Shown here in pieces: positions 1 to 9,218 of a DNA stretch of 64,000 bases (the first letter of the stretch is position 1; each line of letters begins with the position of its first letter). Location of the stretch: positions 12,547,001 to 12,611,000 of the forward strand of contig NC_072795.1 of the NCBI RefSeq assembly GCF_028583425.1, in the 5' to 3' direction. Below the pieces are notes generated by a model. The model did no database searches. It was not told where the DNA came from and saw only the letters and a list, made by a program, of their open reading frames with translations. This stretch comes from Eublepharis macularius. Taxonomy: Eukaryota; Chordata; Lepidosauria; Squamata; Eublepharidae. A program made the translations under genes and the position numbers.

Positions 1-204
1 CCATAGTTCTCAAAACAACATCTTTCAGTCCTGGGAAGCTGCTCTCCTTCAAGGCCAATGCTTGGTGGAACGGTGTTAGACACAACAATCTCCTCTGGTG
101 GGAATGCTGCCTGGGAACTGGTGCACCTGGGGAGAAAGCACTTAAACACTAGAAGCATTAGAAAATGGAGTCAGTACAGTTTAGATATATACTGGACCTG
201 ACAG
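1..204. other. Unique sequence, nothing recognised
   Basis: I see no coding signal, repeat similarity to the rest of the window, or palindrome here. Confidence 0.4.
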
Positions 205-645
205 GTTCTTCCGGGGGTCATCTAGTCCAACCCCCTGCACAATGCAGGACATTCACAAATACCTCTATGTTCACCTTAGCAGCCAAGAAAATTTAGGCTA
301 CAGCTGTTTCCAGAGACAGCAATGGTTTTATCTGACTGGTATTTTCTGCTTAGATCATTTTAACCTTTTAATATTTGTACATATGTTTATACATTAGAGT
401 GTTTCATGTGTTTTATGTGCATGGATTGTAACGACCTTTGGCCACAAACAATAAACCTACCTATCACAACTACCTCCCCCCACACACACCCAGTGACCCC
501 TGCTCCATTCCCAGAATATGGCAAAACATCATCAGGATCCCTAGCTAAGATGGCCTGGGGAAATTGCTTCCTGGCCCCAAAGTGGCGATCGGCATTATCC
601 TGGGCATGTAAGAAGGGGCCACGAGAACTAAGCCCTGAGTAGAGT
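205..645 (-). mobile_element. CR1-type LINE 3' fragment, interrupted
   Basis: The ends (about 205-255 and 480-645) match the CR1 3' untranslated text seen more completely at 7430-7735 and 51830-52080. This includes the reverse complement of the TGGACTAGATGACC block and the 'cttacatgcccaggataatgc' block. The middle (about 256-479) does not match and is either an insertion or badly decayed. The element reads on the minus strand. Confidence 0.7.
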
Positions 646-807
646 CCAGATGGAGTCAAAAAGGCACTCCAACGGGTCAGCAGTTCACACCGCTAGAGAG
701 AAGAAGAGATACTGTACCCCCAAGGTGCTTCAACCAGCTCCTAGCAAAATCCACTTGCTTCCCTCTCTGCTTCAGCCAGAGAATCTCAATAGTAGTTTCT
801 TCACTCA
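646..807. other. Unique sequence
   Basis: Nothing is recognised between the CR1 fragment and the palindrome that follows. Confidence 0.35.
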
Positions 808-1009
808 GAGCCAAGCTACAAGTGACGCCTGACACAGGTTGGACACTTGTCAGCTTCCCTCAAGTTTTGATGGGAAATGTAGGCATCCTGGTTTTACAGC
901 TTGGCTCTCCATTACAGCTGCAAGACCAGGGTGCCTACATTTCCCATCAAAACTTGAGGGAAGCTAACAAGTGTCCAACCTGTGTCAGGCATCACTTGTA
1001 GCTTGGCTC
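808..1009. mobile_element. Palindromic MITE, GAGCCAAGC family
   Basis: Long inverted repeats begin GAGCCAAGCTACAAGTGACG on the left, and the right end is the reverse complement with few mismatches. The 3-bp flanks match (TCA at 805-807 and 1010-1012). A 3-bp duplication is typical of PIF/Harbinger elements, but no transposase is present, so the class is inferred. A related copy lies at 59825-60026 and a decayed one at 41235-41385. Confidence 0.75.
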
Positions 1010-1197
1010 TCAAAGATGCACATCTGACCTTCCCTTCAGCATGGAGGGGGAGCCATCTTTTCCAAGCCCCACGAGATGCTCTGATGGAGCCATTTCCCAA
1101 CAATTAAGGCCCACTGAGGAGGCACCTGTGATCACTGAGAAGCGTTACAAATTCGTTTCATAGTGGGCATTGGTTCCCCCCTCCACAAGGTACTTTA

Positions 1198-1398
1198 GTA
1201 AGGTTGACAACCTCCCAGTGGGGTCTGAAGACCTCCTAGAAGTGCAGAGATCAGTTCCCTGGAAAAAACTGGCCGCTTTGGAGGGTGGATACTATGACAT
1301 TATATCCCATGGAGGTTCCTCTTTTCCCCAAACGTCACCCTCTCCGGGTTCCATCCCCAAATCTCCAGGAATTTTCATGCTTGTAGATGGCAACTCTG
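1198..1398 (+). mobile_element. hAT-like MITE, TAGGGTTGCCA family, diverged
   Basis: The order of conserved blocks (GGTTGMCAACCTCC, GAGATCAGTTCCCTGGA, TTTGGAGGGTGGA, CCAAATCTCCAGGAATTT, GGCAAC) matches the better copies at 16760-16978 and 63451-63665. No clean target duplication is visible. Confidence 0.75.
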
Positions 1399-1399
1399 C

Positions 1400-1715
1400 A
1401 CTTTAGACCAAGCCTGTAGGGTAGACCAATCCACAGGACTTAAAATCTAAATGTGCAACTGTACCAGTTTGTTCAAGTACATTATGAAATGAGCACCTCC
1501 ACTTCCTCTTCAACCTGGAACTGGTTTCCATACACAAGTGGTCAGTATTCAGCCAACTTGGCCCTCAAAACCAACTGCTATTTTGTCACATGCATAAAAG
1601 TTCAGTGTTAACCCCTTCTTCTCAATGAAATTCTCATTCATTGTACTGGGTATATGACAGGACCTCCCTGCCTGGCTATTGTTGGACTCGGGACTTTGGC
1701 TGGATTCAATCAGGC
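1400..1715. other. Unique sequence
   Basis: About 300 bp with no repeat match, coding signal or palindrome that I can see. Confidence 0.35.
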
Positions 1716-1719
1716 AAGC

Positions 1720-1952
1720 TTTAAAAAGTTTTTAGAAAAACTTTAAAAGAGGATTAGACAGTTTCAATGAGGACAGGTCTCTCAGTGGCTGCTAACTAGG
1801 TCACTAAAGCGAGCTTCCATATTCAGCAGCAGTCTACCTCTGAACAGCAGTGCCAGGAGGCAACATCAGGGGTTGGCCACCGCATGAGACAGGATGCTGG
1901 AATATATGGATCACAGATTGGAGCCAACAGGCTTCTTTTTATGTTCTTATGG
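1720..1952 (+). mobile_element. CR1-like LINE 3' end
   Basis: The text runs from the GGATTAGACAGTTTCAATGA block to the terminal TTTTTATGTTCTTATGGGA. It is the same family as the minus-strand copy at 8421-8965, which carries the complementary 'aagaacatgggaacgtaagaag' end. Confidence 0.65.
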
Positions 1953-1984
1953 GAATCTCCTGTGATTGTGCTGTATGCTGATGC

Positions 1985-2215
1985 AGATAACAACAACTGT
2001 GCTTATATACCGCTCTTCTAGACAGATCAGTGCCCCACTCAGAGAACAAGTCAGTGTTATGATTACCCCCACAATATGGTTGGGAAGCTGGGGCTGAGAG
2101 GAGTGGCTTTCCCAAGGCCACCTGCTGAGCTCGTGGCAATAGTGGGAGTCGAACCAGCAGAGTGCTGATTTGCAGCCCAACCACTTAACCCCACATGCTA
2201 CAGCAACTCTCAAAA
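1985..2215 (-). mobile_element. tRNA-derived SINE (type S3), first of a pair
   Basis: Read on the minus strand it has a tRNA-like head with a B-box GGTTCGACTCCCACT preceded by 'gtggttgggctgc'. It continues through a conserved body to the tail 'agagcggtatataagcacagttgttgtt'. It is followed at once by a second copy in the same orientation. Confidence 0.75.
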
Positions 2216-2221
2216 CTAGTA

Positions 2222-2420
2222 ACAACGGCGTTTATTTACCATTCTTCTAGACAGATGAGCGCTCCACTCAGAGCCATGAACGAGGTCAGGGTTATTGTTG
2301 TCTCCGCAATGCAGCTGGAGAGCCGGGCTGAGAGGAGCGGCGCACCCAAGGCCTCCTGCAGAGCTCCTAACAGTGGTGAGAATCGAACCAACCAACAGAG
2401 TGCTAATTCGCAGCCCATTT
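2222..2420 (-). mobile_element. tRNA-derived SINE (type S3), second of a pair
   Basis: This is the same family and orientation as 1985-2215, with B-box-like GGTTCGATTCTCACC on the minus strand and more decay. Head-to-tail pairing recurs at 54895-55375. Confidence 0.7.
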
Positions 2421-2424
2421 AGCG

Positions 2425-2813
2425 AGACTCCTGTGGCTGTCCTAGGGGTGCATCAGAATGTCTTTCGGGCAGGGAACGGCTGTCACCGAAGTCATGAGAA
2501 AAGACCCACATGACATACATCACCTCTTCTGAGCACGGGTGAACGTCTTTCTGCTTCCTGGTTTTGCTGTCCAGCGCGTTCTCCTGGGAGCTGCAGTTCC
2601 CTCGCAGTCCTTCAGGAATGCTGTTCTTTGACTTTCCAAACCCAGTGCAGCTGAGCCACAGAGGAATGCGCAGGTTATTGGCCATAGTGTCTGGCTGCCT
2701 CTACCCAAGTCAGATGATCAGGAACGCTCTGGACTTCACAACAAATGGGATCAATATTTGAATCTGCCTCATTTGCCCCTCTCTATCACCTCCAGCACCA
2801 ATGATTGCCTTGA
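2425..2813. other. Unique sequence
   Basis: About 390 bp of moderate GC with no repeat match. Overlapping short open frames on both strands show no recognisable protein. Confidence 0.35.
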
Positions 2814-2821
2814 CTGTTTGC

Positions 2822-3081
2822 CAGGACTTTTTTTCTGGGAAAAGAGGTGGTGGAACTCAATGGGTAGCTCTCGGAGAAAATGGTCACATGGCTGGTGGCC
2901 CTGCCCCCTGATCTCCGGACAGAGGGGAGTTTAGATTGCCCTCCGCGCTGCGGAGCACTGCAGAGGGTGATCTAAACTCCCCTCTGTCTGGAGATCAGGG
3001 GGCGGGGCCACCAGCCATGTGACCATTTTCAAGAGGTTCCAGAACTCCGTTCCACCGCGTTCCCGCTGAAAAAAAGCCCTG
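2822..3081. mobile_element. hAT-like palindromic element, CAGGGCTTTTTTT family
   Basis: The ends are CAGGACTTTTTTTC and its reverse complement. The arms are long, each carrying TCTCCGGACAGAGGGGAGTT-like text. The insertion is flanked by an exact 8-bp duplication, CTGTTTGC, at 2814-2821 and 3082-3089. The 8-bp TSD and CAGGG ends are diagnostic of the hAT superfamily. There is no transposase. Confidence 0.92.
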
Positions 3082-3118
3082 CTGTTTGCTCACAATTCAA
3101 AACAAGCAGCAATTTGAG

Positions 3119-3216
3119 CTGTAGGATAGACTCCACCCTCCAAAGCAGCCGTTTTCTCCAGGGGAATTTATCTCTGGATGCCGGAGGTCTGCAGTAGGAT
3201 GGAAGAATCTCTGGAA
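3119..3216 (-). mobile_element. Fragment of hAT-like TAGGGTTGCCA family
   Basis: Only the middle of the element remains (TAGACTCCACCCTCCAAAGC, then TTTTCTCCAGGGGAA), in minus orientation. Confidence 0.6.
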
Positions 3217-3239
3217 ACTGCCAGTTTAGTCTGGATCTA

Positions 3240-3476
3240 ACCCAATGAGAGTAAGCATTTAAATGGTGTTTTAGAGTTCTCAGAATGCTTCATGTATGTG
3301 ATCTCAACAATCCGTACAACAGCACTGCAAGGCAGGCCAGTTTTAAGAAATCCATCTTGTAAATGGACAAGAGCAAAGCCATGTAGTGGTTTTATGGAGA
3401 AGGCAAAAAGGGACCTGGGGGACTCACGCATTTTGTCATTGTGCTATATCACCTACCTCCAGGGAAAAGGCGCCAG
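3240..3476. other. Mostly unique; possible old MIR/L2-like fragment
   Basis: The stretch around 3275-3370 (gcttcatgtatgtgatctcaacaatc...gcactgcaaggcaggccag) resembles the CORE/L2-type 3' text of ancient amniote SINEs. The match is weak. Confidence 0.25.
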
Positions 3477-3488
3477 AATTCCTACAGA

Positions 3489-3617
3489 TCCAGAGGAGTT
3501 CGCCGTGTTAATCTGTAGCAGCAAAAATAGAAAAGAGTCCAGTAGCACCTTTAAGACTAACCAACTTTACTGTAGCATAAGCTTTCGAGAATCACAGTTC
3601 TCTTCGTCAGATGCAGA
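3489..3617 (-). mobile_element. PLE-type terminal repeat with exact 12-bp TSD
   Basis: This short element runs from TCCAGAGGAGTTCGCCGTGT to CTTCGTCAGATGCAG. It is flanked by an exact 12-bp duplication (AATTCCTACAGA, 3477-3488 and 3618-3629). On the minus strand it contains CTGACGA, a hairpin, GAAAGC and the stem AGC-TTAT-GCT, which is the hammerhead-like layout discussed in the findings. A TSD of variable length fits target-primed reverse transcription. Confidence 0.75.
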
Positions 3618-3629
3618 AATTCCTACAGA

Positions 3630-3891
3630 ATCTCAGTAGCACCTATAAGGCTAGTGTAACCCCTATGAGGTAATTGGTTTAGCCCAGTAGGGCGGAGTCA
3701 GTAGCTAGAGCCAGGTAGCTGAGGATGAAGCTCATCACCGGGGAGCTGAATAATAATTAGCATGCTCTTTTCACCTTGAATAAGGGCTGCCATTCCCCAA
3801 GAAGAGGACAGAAGCCTGGGCTACGGTTGCTTCGAATCTATCACTTGGTAGAATCAGACAAGTTGAACTGTTTACCCTTTTCAAAGACATT
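3630..3891. other. Unique sequence
   Basis: About 260 bp with only a stray remnant of the PLE terminal text (agtagcacctataaggctagt) at its start. Confidence 0.35.
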
Positions 3892-4083
3892 GGCTGTTTC
3901 CACACTACTTACCTTCATCCAGAACGCTGCGGAACGTCACGAAAAGAATGCGGAAGATAGCGTCTTCTCACGCGAGTTTTGCACGACATCGCACAAAACT
4001 CACGCGAGAAGATGCTATCTTCCACGTTTTTTTCACGATGTTCCGCAGTGTTCCAGATGAAGGCAGGTACTGCAGAAACGGCC
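3892..4083. mobile_element. Harbinger-like palindromic MITE, GGCCGTTTCC family
   Basis: The ends are GGCTGTTTCCACAC and GCAGAAACGGCC. A CpG-rich internal palindrome (gatagcgtcttctcacgcga against its complement) folds the whole element. The flanking triplets are ATT and GTT, a 2-of-3 match. Seven other copies in the window share the ends and the 3-bp TSD. Confidence 0.8.
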
Positions 4084-4260
4084 GTTGTTGGTTTAAAGTT
4101 TCTATATGGTTGCACTTACGAGTTTAGTTAAAAAAATAGTTGTATTGTATTAATTGTTAAAAGGTTTTTAAAAAAATTCTACTTAATGTAAATGTGTGCG
4201 AATGTTTGCTTCCTAAGTCCCATAGAACCCATACAAGGAGAAGTTACACTAGCAAAATTT
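4084..4260. other. AT-rich unique sequence
   Basis: AT-rich spacer with no feature recognised. Confidence 0.3.
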
Positions 4261-4261
4261 G

Positions 4262-4372
4262 TGGTAGGGTACGAGCTTTCGTGAGTCACAGCTCACTTCT
4301 GAAGAAGTGAGCTGTGACTCACGAAAGCCACTGCTACAGACAGACTAACACGGCTATCCATCTTGATATACA
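4262..4372 (+). mobile_element. PLE-type terminal foldback
   Basis: A near-perfect palindrome at 4271-4327 (GCTTTCGTGAGTCACAGCTC and its complement) is followed by 'actgctacagacagactaacacgg', the terminal text shared with 39050-39090. It is a third variant of the same terminal repeat, carrying AAGTGAGC in place of AAGAGAGC. Confidence 0.65.
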
Positions 4373-4477
4373 GAATTTCAGTTCTGCAGTCACAGACAGA
4401 TGGAAAATCCAGAGGATGGAGGTACCTAGTCTCCTGTTCCGGTGGCCCAAATTGGTCCACCTGTCAATAACCACAGG

Positions 4478-4694
4478 TAGGATTGCCAACCCCCAGTTGG
4501 TGGCTGGAGAACTTCCAGAATTACAATTGATCTCCAGGCAACACAGAGCAGTTGCCCTGGAGGAGATGGCTGCTTTGGAGAGCGACCTCTATGACATTAT
4601 ACCCTGATGAGATCCCTCCCCGTCCAAACCCCTTCCTCTCCAGGCTCCGCCCCTAAGCCTCCAGGAATTTCTCACCCTGGAGCTGGCAAACCTA
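4478..4694 (+). mobile_element. hAT-like MITE, TAGGGTTGCCA family, with TSD
   Basis: The ends are TAGGATTGCCA and TGGCAAACCTA. The flanks ACCACAGG (4470-4477) and CCCACAGG (4695-4702) agree at 7 of 8 bases, as expected for an old hAT target duplication. Confidence 0.88.
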
Positions 4695-4772
4695 CCCACA
4701 GGCCACCCTAAAGCATGCAGACACCACCTTCCTTGTCCTCCAAGCAAGGCCACCTGATGAACCCCAGACAGA

Positions 4773-4981
4773 GTTGCTAACCTTCAGGTAGTGCTGGGAG
4801 ATCTCCCAGAATTAAAAGGGATCTCCAGGCTACAGAGATCAGTTCCCTTGGAGGAAAAGGCTGCTATGGAGGGTAGATTCTAGGGCATTATACCCACTGA
4901 GGTCCCTCCCCAAACCCCACCCTCTCCAGGCTCCAGCCCCAAGTCTCCAGGAATTTGCTAACCCAGAGTTGGAAACCTTAA
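4773..4981 (+). mobile_element. hAT-like MITE, TAGGGTTGCCA family
   Basis: The conserved blocks appear in order, starting gttgctaaccttcagg and ending cagagttggaaacctta. The ends are decayed and the TSD is not clear. Confidence 0.8.
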
Positions 4982-4984
4982 CCC

Positions 4985-5810
4985 CATAGCTGTCACTACA
5001 CAGAGGAGACCAGGCTGTGGAAGGCCTGGGTCCTTGCTGCGTGCCTGGTGTGCTTTCCCCAAAGAGGCAAGTCCTTTTTCTGCTGGGAACTGGCTTTCTC
5101 CCAAGCCACTGTGGAAGGAGGCAATGCGGATCATAACTGCAAACACCAGAAACAATGAGCCCCAGGACAGCCTGTATGTGTGTGAGCAAGAGGGAGGGCA
5201 AGTCTGGCGCTCAGGACCTCGTTTCACGCCCAAGAGGCTGTGCAGGCACACTTGCCAACAACGGAGGGAGGCTGTTGTCACGTCGTCTTGCTCACCCATC
5301 TGGCTGGCGGCGAGTTCTCGCTACCCTGCAGCGCTCTGGATGGGATTAGACATTGCCTGGGAGGGACTCACAAACCACCCGTTCGAGTCATCCAACCCCT
5401 CCAGGGCCTGTCTCTACTTAGCTCGGTCCATGCGCTTGCACATCGAGTGTCACAGCCCAAATGCATTGGAGACTCTTCTGCTTGTCCACAAAGCTGACGT
5501 GGGGATGACTGGTAGGGTGGTGCCAGAGCAGCCGTGTGTGTTTTATACGGGTGTGTCGACACCCCAGGACAGCAGGCAGCTGCTTTGCCCAGACTCCAAG
5601 TTGGCCACAGCAGAGCTAAATTGGGAAGACGGGCAGCTGTAGTGCAGTTGTGCCCCGATGTGCTGTCATCCCTGTCTTCAAAGGACACGAGTCTTTGGAA
5701 GCCCCAAAACAATCTGTTAGATACCGAGAGAGCTTGGGGTAGAATATATGCCTGATGTGGAAAGGGCTAAGGCAGACTGGGAGCTGAGCTGAGTATCCCT
5801 TGTGGTGCTA
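4985..5810. other. Unique sequence, about 0.8 kb
   Basis: No repeat match. A 202-codon open frame exists on the plus strand (5034-5642). It has no recognisable domain, no splice context and overlapping open frames on both strands, so I treat it as chance in GC-moderate DNA. Confidence 0.4.
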
Positions 5811-5814
5811 CAAG

Positions 5815-6340
5815 CCAACGTTGCAGGTGCACTCCACTTTAAGACTAGCCAACTTTATTGTAGCATAAGCTTTTGAGAGCCACAGCTCTCTTCATCAGAT
5901 GCATCGTCAGATAAAGCCGCAGCTCTCATTGTTAGATGCATCATACAATAAAGTTCATCAGGCGAAGAGAGCTGTGGCTCTCAAAAGCTTATGCTACAAT
6001 AAATTTCATCTGACGAAGAAAGCTGTGGCTCTCGAAAGCTTATGCTACAATAAAGTTCATCTGACGGAGAGAGCTGTGGTTCTCAAAAGCTTATGCTACA
6101 ATAAAGTTCATCTGACGAAGAAAATTGTGGCTGTCAAATGCTTACGCTACAATAGAGTTCATCTGACGAAGAGAGCTGTGATTCTCGAAAGCTTATGCTA
6201 GAATAAAGTTCATCTGATGAAGAGAGCTGTGGCTCTTGAAAGCTTATGCTGCAATAAGGTTGGTTAGTCTCAAAGGTGCTGCTGGACTTTTTACTATTTT
6301 GCTACTACAGACGAACACAGCTAACTCTTCTGGATCTACT
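5815..6340 (+). mobile_element. PLE-type composite: inverted terminal arm, 51-bp array, terminal repeat
   Basis: A left arm in reverse orientation (about 5825-5905: ctttaagactagccaacttt...cttcatcagatgca) faces a tandem array. The array is followed by a full forward terminal repeat ending 'gacgaacacagctaactcttctggatct'. Fold-back arms with the repeat array between them make one continuous unit. Confidence 0.75.
5959..6264 (+). repeat. Tandem array, six 51-bp units
   Basis: Units start at 5959, 6010, 6061, 6112, 6163 and 6214, each exactly 51 bp. The last runs into the single-copy terminus. The consensus unit is CTGACGAAGAGAGCTGTGGC, then TCTCGAAAGCTTATGCTACA, then ATAAAGTTCAT. Because 51 is a multiple of three, one frame stays open and encodes a 17-residue repeat; that is a by-product. 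Each unit holds a hammerhead-like core. Confidence 0.93.
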
Positions 6341-6395
6341 CTGCACAGTGGTGCCAACAACGGGCACTGGCTTACCCCTCGCATCCTTCTGCATT

Positions 6396-6600
6396 AGACA
6401 ACATGAAGCACAAGTAGTACATAGGAGTACATATTTAAAGCAACAGATAATATGTAAGGCAACATAATGGTGAAGTCTATGGACTCTAACTCGTTAAGCA
6501 AAGCATCTGAGATCCTCTGCCTACAATACAGCCCTCCGATCTGTGTAAAAAGCCTTTTTGAAGGAAGAGGCTTGGCAAACTTACCATGAATGCTCACTGG
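6396..6600 (-). mobile_element. LINE 3' region fragment (unclassified)
   Basis: Text at 6396-6450 (acatgaagcacaagtagtacataggagtacatat) matches 20850-20890. Text at 6520-6600 resembles 46115-46215 (cagccctcc...agcctttttgaa). Both relatives adjoin the LINE 3' end ending GGCGGACTATAAAT. Confidence 0.45.
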
Positions 6601-6925
6601 AGAAGAAATGTAGTTCTACTCAGCAACCAGCCCTATCCTGGCCGCCTCGTTCCCAGCAGGGTATAAGTACCCGGGTTTCTCCTATCCAGTTCCTCCACTC
6701 TGCCCTGCAAACAGTTGTGTAGGAAAACAACTGGCTGTTTTGACCTTGAGGCATTCATTTTCATTTCCACATACACAATGATTTAAAACGGCGTGACTAT
6801 TTTATGATTGAAACTGGCCCCAGGGCACATCTGCCTGATTTGCCCCATGGAGGCAGGAAATGGCTGGACTTACCAAAATCTGCCAGGGGAAAAGGTGGGA
6901 GACATACGACCATGCAACCCAGGCC
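6601..6925. other. Unique sequence
   Basis: About 325 bp with no repeat match. A GGGTATAAGTACCC block at 6659-6672 is a small palindrome, not a supported promoter. Confidence 0.35.
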
Positions 6926-7112
6926 TGCGCTAACTGGTGCAAAGTAACAGTTCGGTAATTGAGATACCATGGAGCATTTCACCAGTTCGAGTCTCCCTGC
7001 TGCCATGAATTCTCCAGGAGGCCTTGGGCAAGCCACTCTTCTCAGCCCCAGCACCCCGTCCTGCTTGCAGGAAAAGCAGGTTACAAATCTAATAATAAAT
7101 AAAAAGAATTGA
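6926..7112 (+). mobile_element. Probable tRNA-derived SINE, decayed
   Basis: A B-box-like CAGTTCGAGTCTCCC lies at 6982-6996. It is followed by 'ggccttgggcaagccactcttctcagcccc' and an AATAAATAAA tail, the common order in the SINEs of this window. Confidence 0.5.
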
Positions 7113-7228
7113 AAAGAGTCCAGTAGCACCTTTAAGACTAAACAACTTTACTGTAGCATAAGCTTTCGAGAATCACAGCTCTCTTCGTCAGATGCGTCAG
7201 ATGCTACTACAGACAAACATGGCTAACT
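7113..7228 (-). mobile_element. PLE-type terminal repeat with near-exact 12-bp TSD
   Basis: The element runs from the AAAAGAGTCCAGTAGCACC arm through TCGAGAATCACAGCTCTC to a short terminal piece ending ctaactcctctggatc. The flanks AATAAAAAGAAT and AATAAAAATAAT agree at 11 of 12 positions. Confidence 0.65.
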
Positions 7229-7261
7229 CCTCTGGATCAATAAAAATAATGACACTGACTT

Positions 7262-7738
7262 CCTTCACTGCTCTGAGTGAAAGTTGGACCAGAACCAATG
7301 GATTGAAATTAAATCAAAAGAGTTTTCAGCTAAACATTAGGAAGAGCTTCCTGACAGTTCAAGCAGTCCTGCAGTGGGACAGGCTTCCTCGGGAGGTGGT
7401 GGGCTCTCGGCCAGCTGACAGCAATGCTGATGCTGTGAACCTGGGCAGAGCATGAGAGGAAGGGCAGGAAGGGTTACATCAGTGCTTAGTTCTTGTGGCC
7501 TCTTCTTACATGCCCAGGGTAATGCCAATCGCCACTTTGGGGTCAGGAAGCAATTTTCTCCAGGCCAGTTTGGCCAGGGATCCTGGAGATTGTTTGCCAT
7601 CTTCTGGGCATGGAGCAAGGGGGTCACTGTGTGGATGTGTAAGGGAGATAGTTGTGAATTTCCTGCATTGTGCAGGAAGTTGGACTAGATGACCCTGGAG
7701 ATTCCTTCCAACTCTATGATTCTCTGATTCTATGATCC
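7262..7738 (+). mobile_element. CR1 LINE 3' end
   Basis: The element starts inside the C-terminal coding remnant (accagaaccaatggattgaaattaaatc). It continues through the untranslated text 'cttacatgcccagggtaatgcc' and 'ttggactagatgaccctgg', and ends in the CR1 hallmark TTCTATGATCCTA / TCTATGATTC microrepeat. Confidence 0.88.
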
Positions 7739-7741
7739 TAA

Positions 7742-8090
7742 ATGAACTCTTATGGTTATTATTATTAATACTTACTGAAGGAAGCTGATGAGCAGAGGAA
7801 CGGTCTGCCGCAAAGTGTGACTGCCCCACATGGCCGCATGCAAAAGAACGACGTTTAAGGTTCTTTCCCTCCCTGCCTGCCCGAGATGTGGCGATGCCCA
7901 GCTGCCTGCATGGGGAGCTTCTCCATTGACTGGTGGGATTAGTGAAAGGCTCCGATAAGTAGCCGGTCCTTTGCTTAAGCCCTTGATACCGGCAAAGCTG
8001 CAGGGCAAACAGAAAGCAGCCCATCCCGACAGCATCTGGACGCTTTATGGCCCCTAAAAGCCTTCAGAAATCTGGGCTCAGCTATCAAAT
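7742..8090. other. Unique block, possible conserved non-coding sequence
   Basis: No repeat match. It contains clustered short motifs (CCATTGACTGGTGGGATTAG, GCTCCGATAAG) and low internal redundancy. Nothing coding is seen. Conservation cannot be judged from one sequence. Confidence 0.25.
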
Positions 8091-8420
8091 CCGGAGAGTG
8101 AAGCTCACCTTATGACCCCCCAAGGACAGGCCAGGAGGAGTTCTACTGGGCTGCCAGGAGTCTTCTGGGAAATTTGGGGCCATTTGACTGGCTTTTGTCC
8201 CCAAGGACTCCAATTCCTTCCTCCCCCCCCCCCCACAACGTCCTCTGCTCTAAAAGCTAAATTCCAGGTGCTGGTTGCTACTTCGGCCTCCACCTCTTTA
8301 GGGGAGTGGGGAACTGGCCGTCGTTCAACGACGTTTCAGAATTCATAAAAGGAAATGGCTTGAAACTCCCCATTGCCAAGTGAGGAGGGCGGCTCCGTGA
8401 TAGAGTGCATGGTTAAGAAC
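8091..8420. other. Unique sequence with a poly-C tract
   Basis: A run of about 12 C residues lies near 8222-8233. Nothing else is recognised. Confidence 0.35.
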
Positions 8421-8965
8421 ATGGGAACGTAAGAAGAGCATGCTGGGTCGGACCAGTGAGCCATGCAGGCTAGCATTCTGGCTCACCCAGGGGTAGGGTT
8501 GCCAGCTCCAAGTTAGGAAATTTCTGGAGATCTGGGGGTGAAACCTTGAGAAACCTGGAGAAAGTGCGCTTTGGGGAGGGAAAGGAGCTTGGCATGGCAT
8601 AATTCCATAGAGTCCACCCCCCAAAGTAGCCATTTTCTCCAGGTGAACTGATCTCTGTGGCCTGGAGACCAGTTGTAAGTCCAGGAGATCTCCAGCCACA
8701 ACCTGGAGGCTGGCAGTGGCAACCCTACTCAGGGGCCAACCAGTTCCTCTAGACGAGCACAGAGGCCAAGGCCTTCCCCCGATGTTGTCTCCTGGCACTG
8801 GGATTCAGAGATTGACTGCCTCTGACTGAGGAGGTTCCCTTTTGTCGCCATGGCTGGTTGCCACTGACAGACCCGTCTTCCATGAATCTGTCTAATCTCC
8901 TTTCAAAGCCATCTGCACCTGTGGCCATCACTACATTCTCTGGCAGCGAATTCCACATTTTAGGT
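8421..8965 (-). mobile_element. CR1-like LINE 3' region split by a hAT-like MITE
   Basis: The minus-strand element ends at 'aagaacatgggaacgtaagaag' and carries a coding remnant with FERRLDRFME and WNSLPENV-like text at 8860-8958. The hAT-like insertion at 8494-8727 breaks it between 'ggctcacccagggg' and 'ctcaggggccaacc'. Confidence 0.8.
8494..8727 (-). mobile_element. hAT-like MITE, TAGGGTTGCCA family, with TSD
   Basis: The ends are TAGGGTTGCCAGC and GTGGCAACCCTA. The flanks CCCAGGGG (8486-8493) and CTCAGGGG (8728-8735) match at 7 of 8. It sits inside the LINE, so it is younger than that LINE copy. Confidence 0.92.
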
Positions 8966-9060
8966 TTGTGTTCAGAAAGTTTCAGGTTTGATCGTTGGTA
9001 CGTTTGGGGCTACTTAGAGCAGACCCCATGAAGGCGAGTTTATCTCTTGTGCTGTAGTCA
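8966..9060. other. Unique sequence
   Basis: Nothing is recognised. Confidence 0.3.
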
Positions 9061-9218
9061 TCTCTTGCCTAGACTACTTTGTGCTTGGCCTTAGGTTGTC
9101 ATGCCTGGACCACCTCATCTGTCTGTCTCGCTCTCTCTCTTTGTCCGCATTCTATGAAGCCCTCCTTGAAATCTCTTGGCTGCCTTCCAATATGCTCCTG
9201 GATCCAGAAAAAATGCTT

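Noticed and set aside
4271-4327. microRNA-like hairpin
   Set aside because: The palindrome is the PLE terminal foldback; the arms are repeats and there is no sign of a processed precursor.
5034-5642. 202-codon open reading frame on the plus strand
   Set aside because: No recognisable domain, no splice or promoter support, long overlapping frames on both strands and a composition like its surroundings. The length is reachable by chance in 64 kb.
5899-6201. Possible repeat protein with 17-residue units
   Set aside because: The frame is open only because the DNA unit is 51 bp. The unit is a non-coding PLE terminal repeat.
5959-6264. CRISPR-like array
   Set aside because: The units are contiguous with no unique spacers, and the genome is a vertebrate one.
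6659-6672. TATA-like promoter (GGGTATAAGTACCC)
   Set aside because: It is a small palindrome without an associated start site, gene or CpG-rich context.
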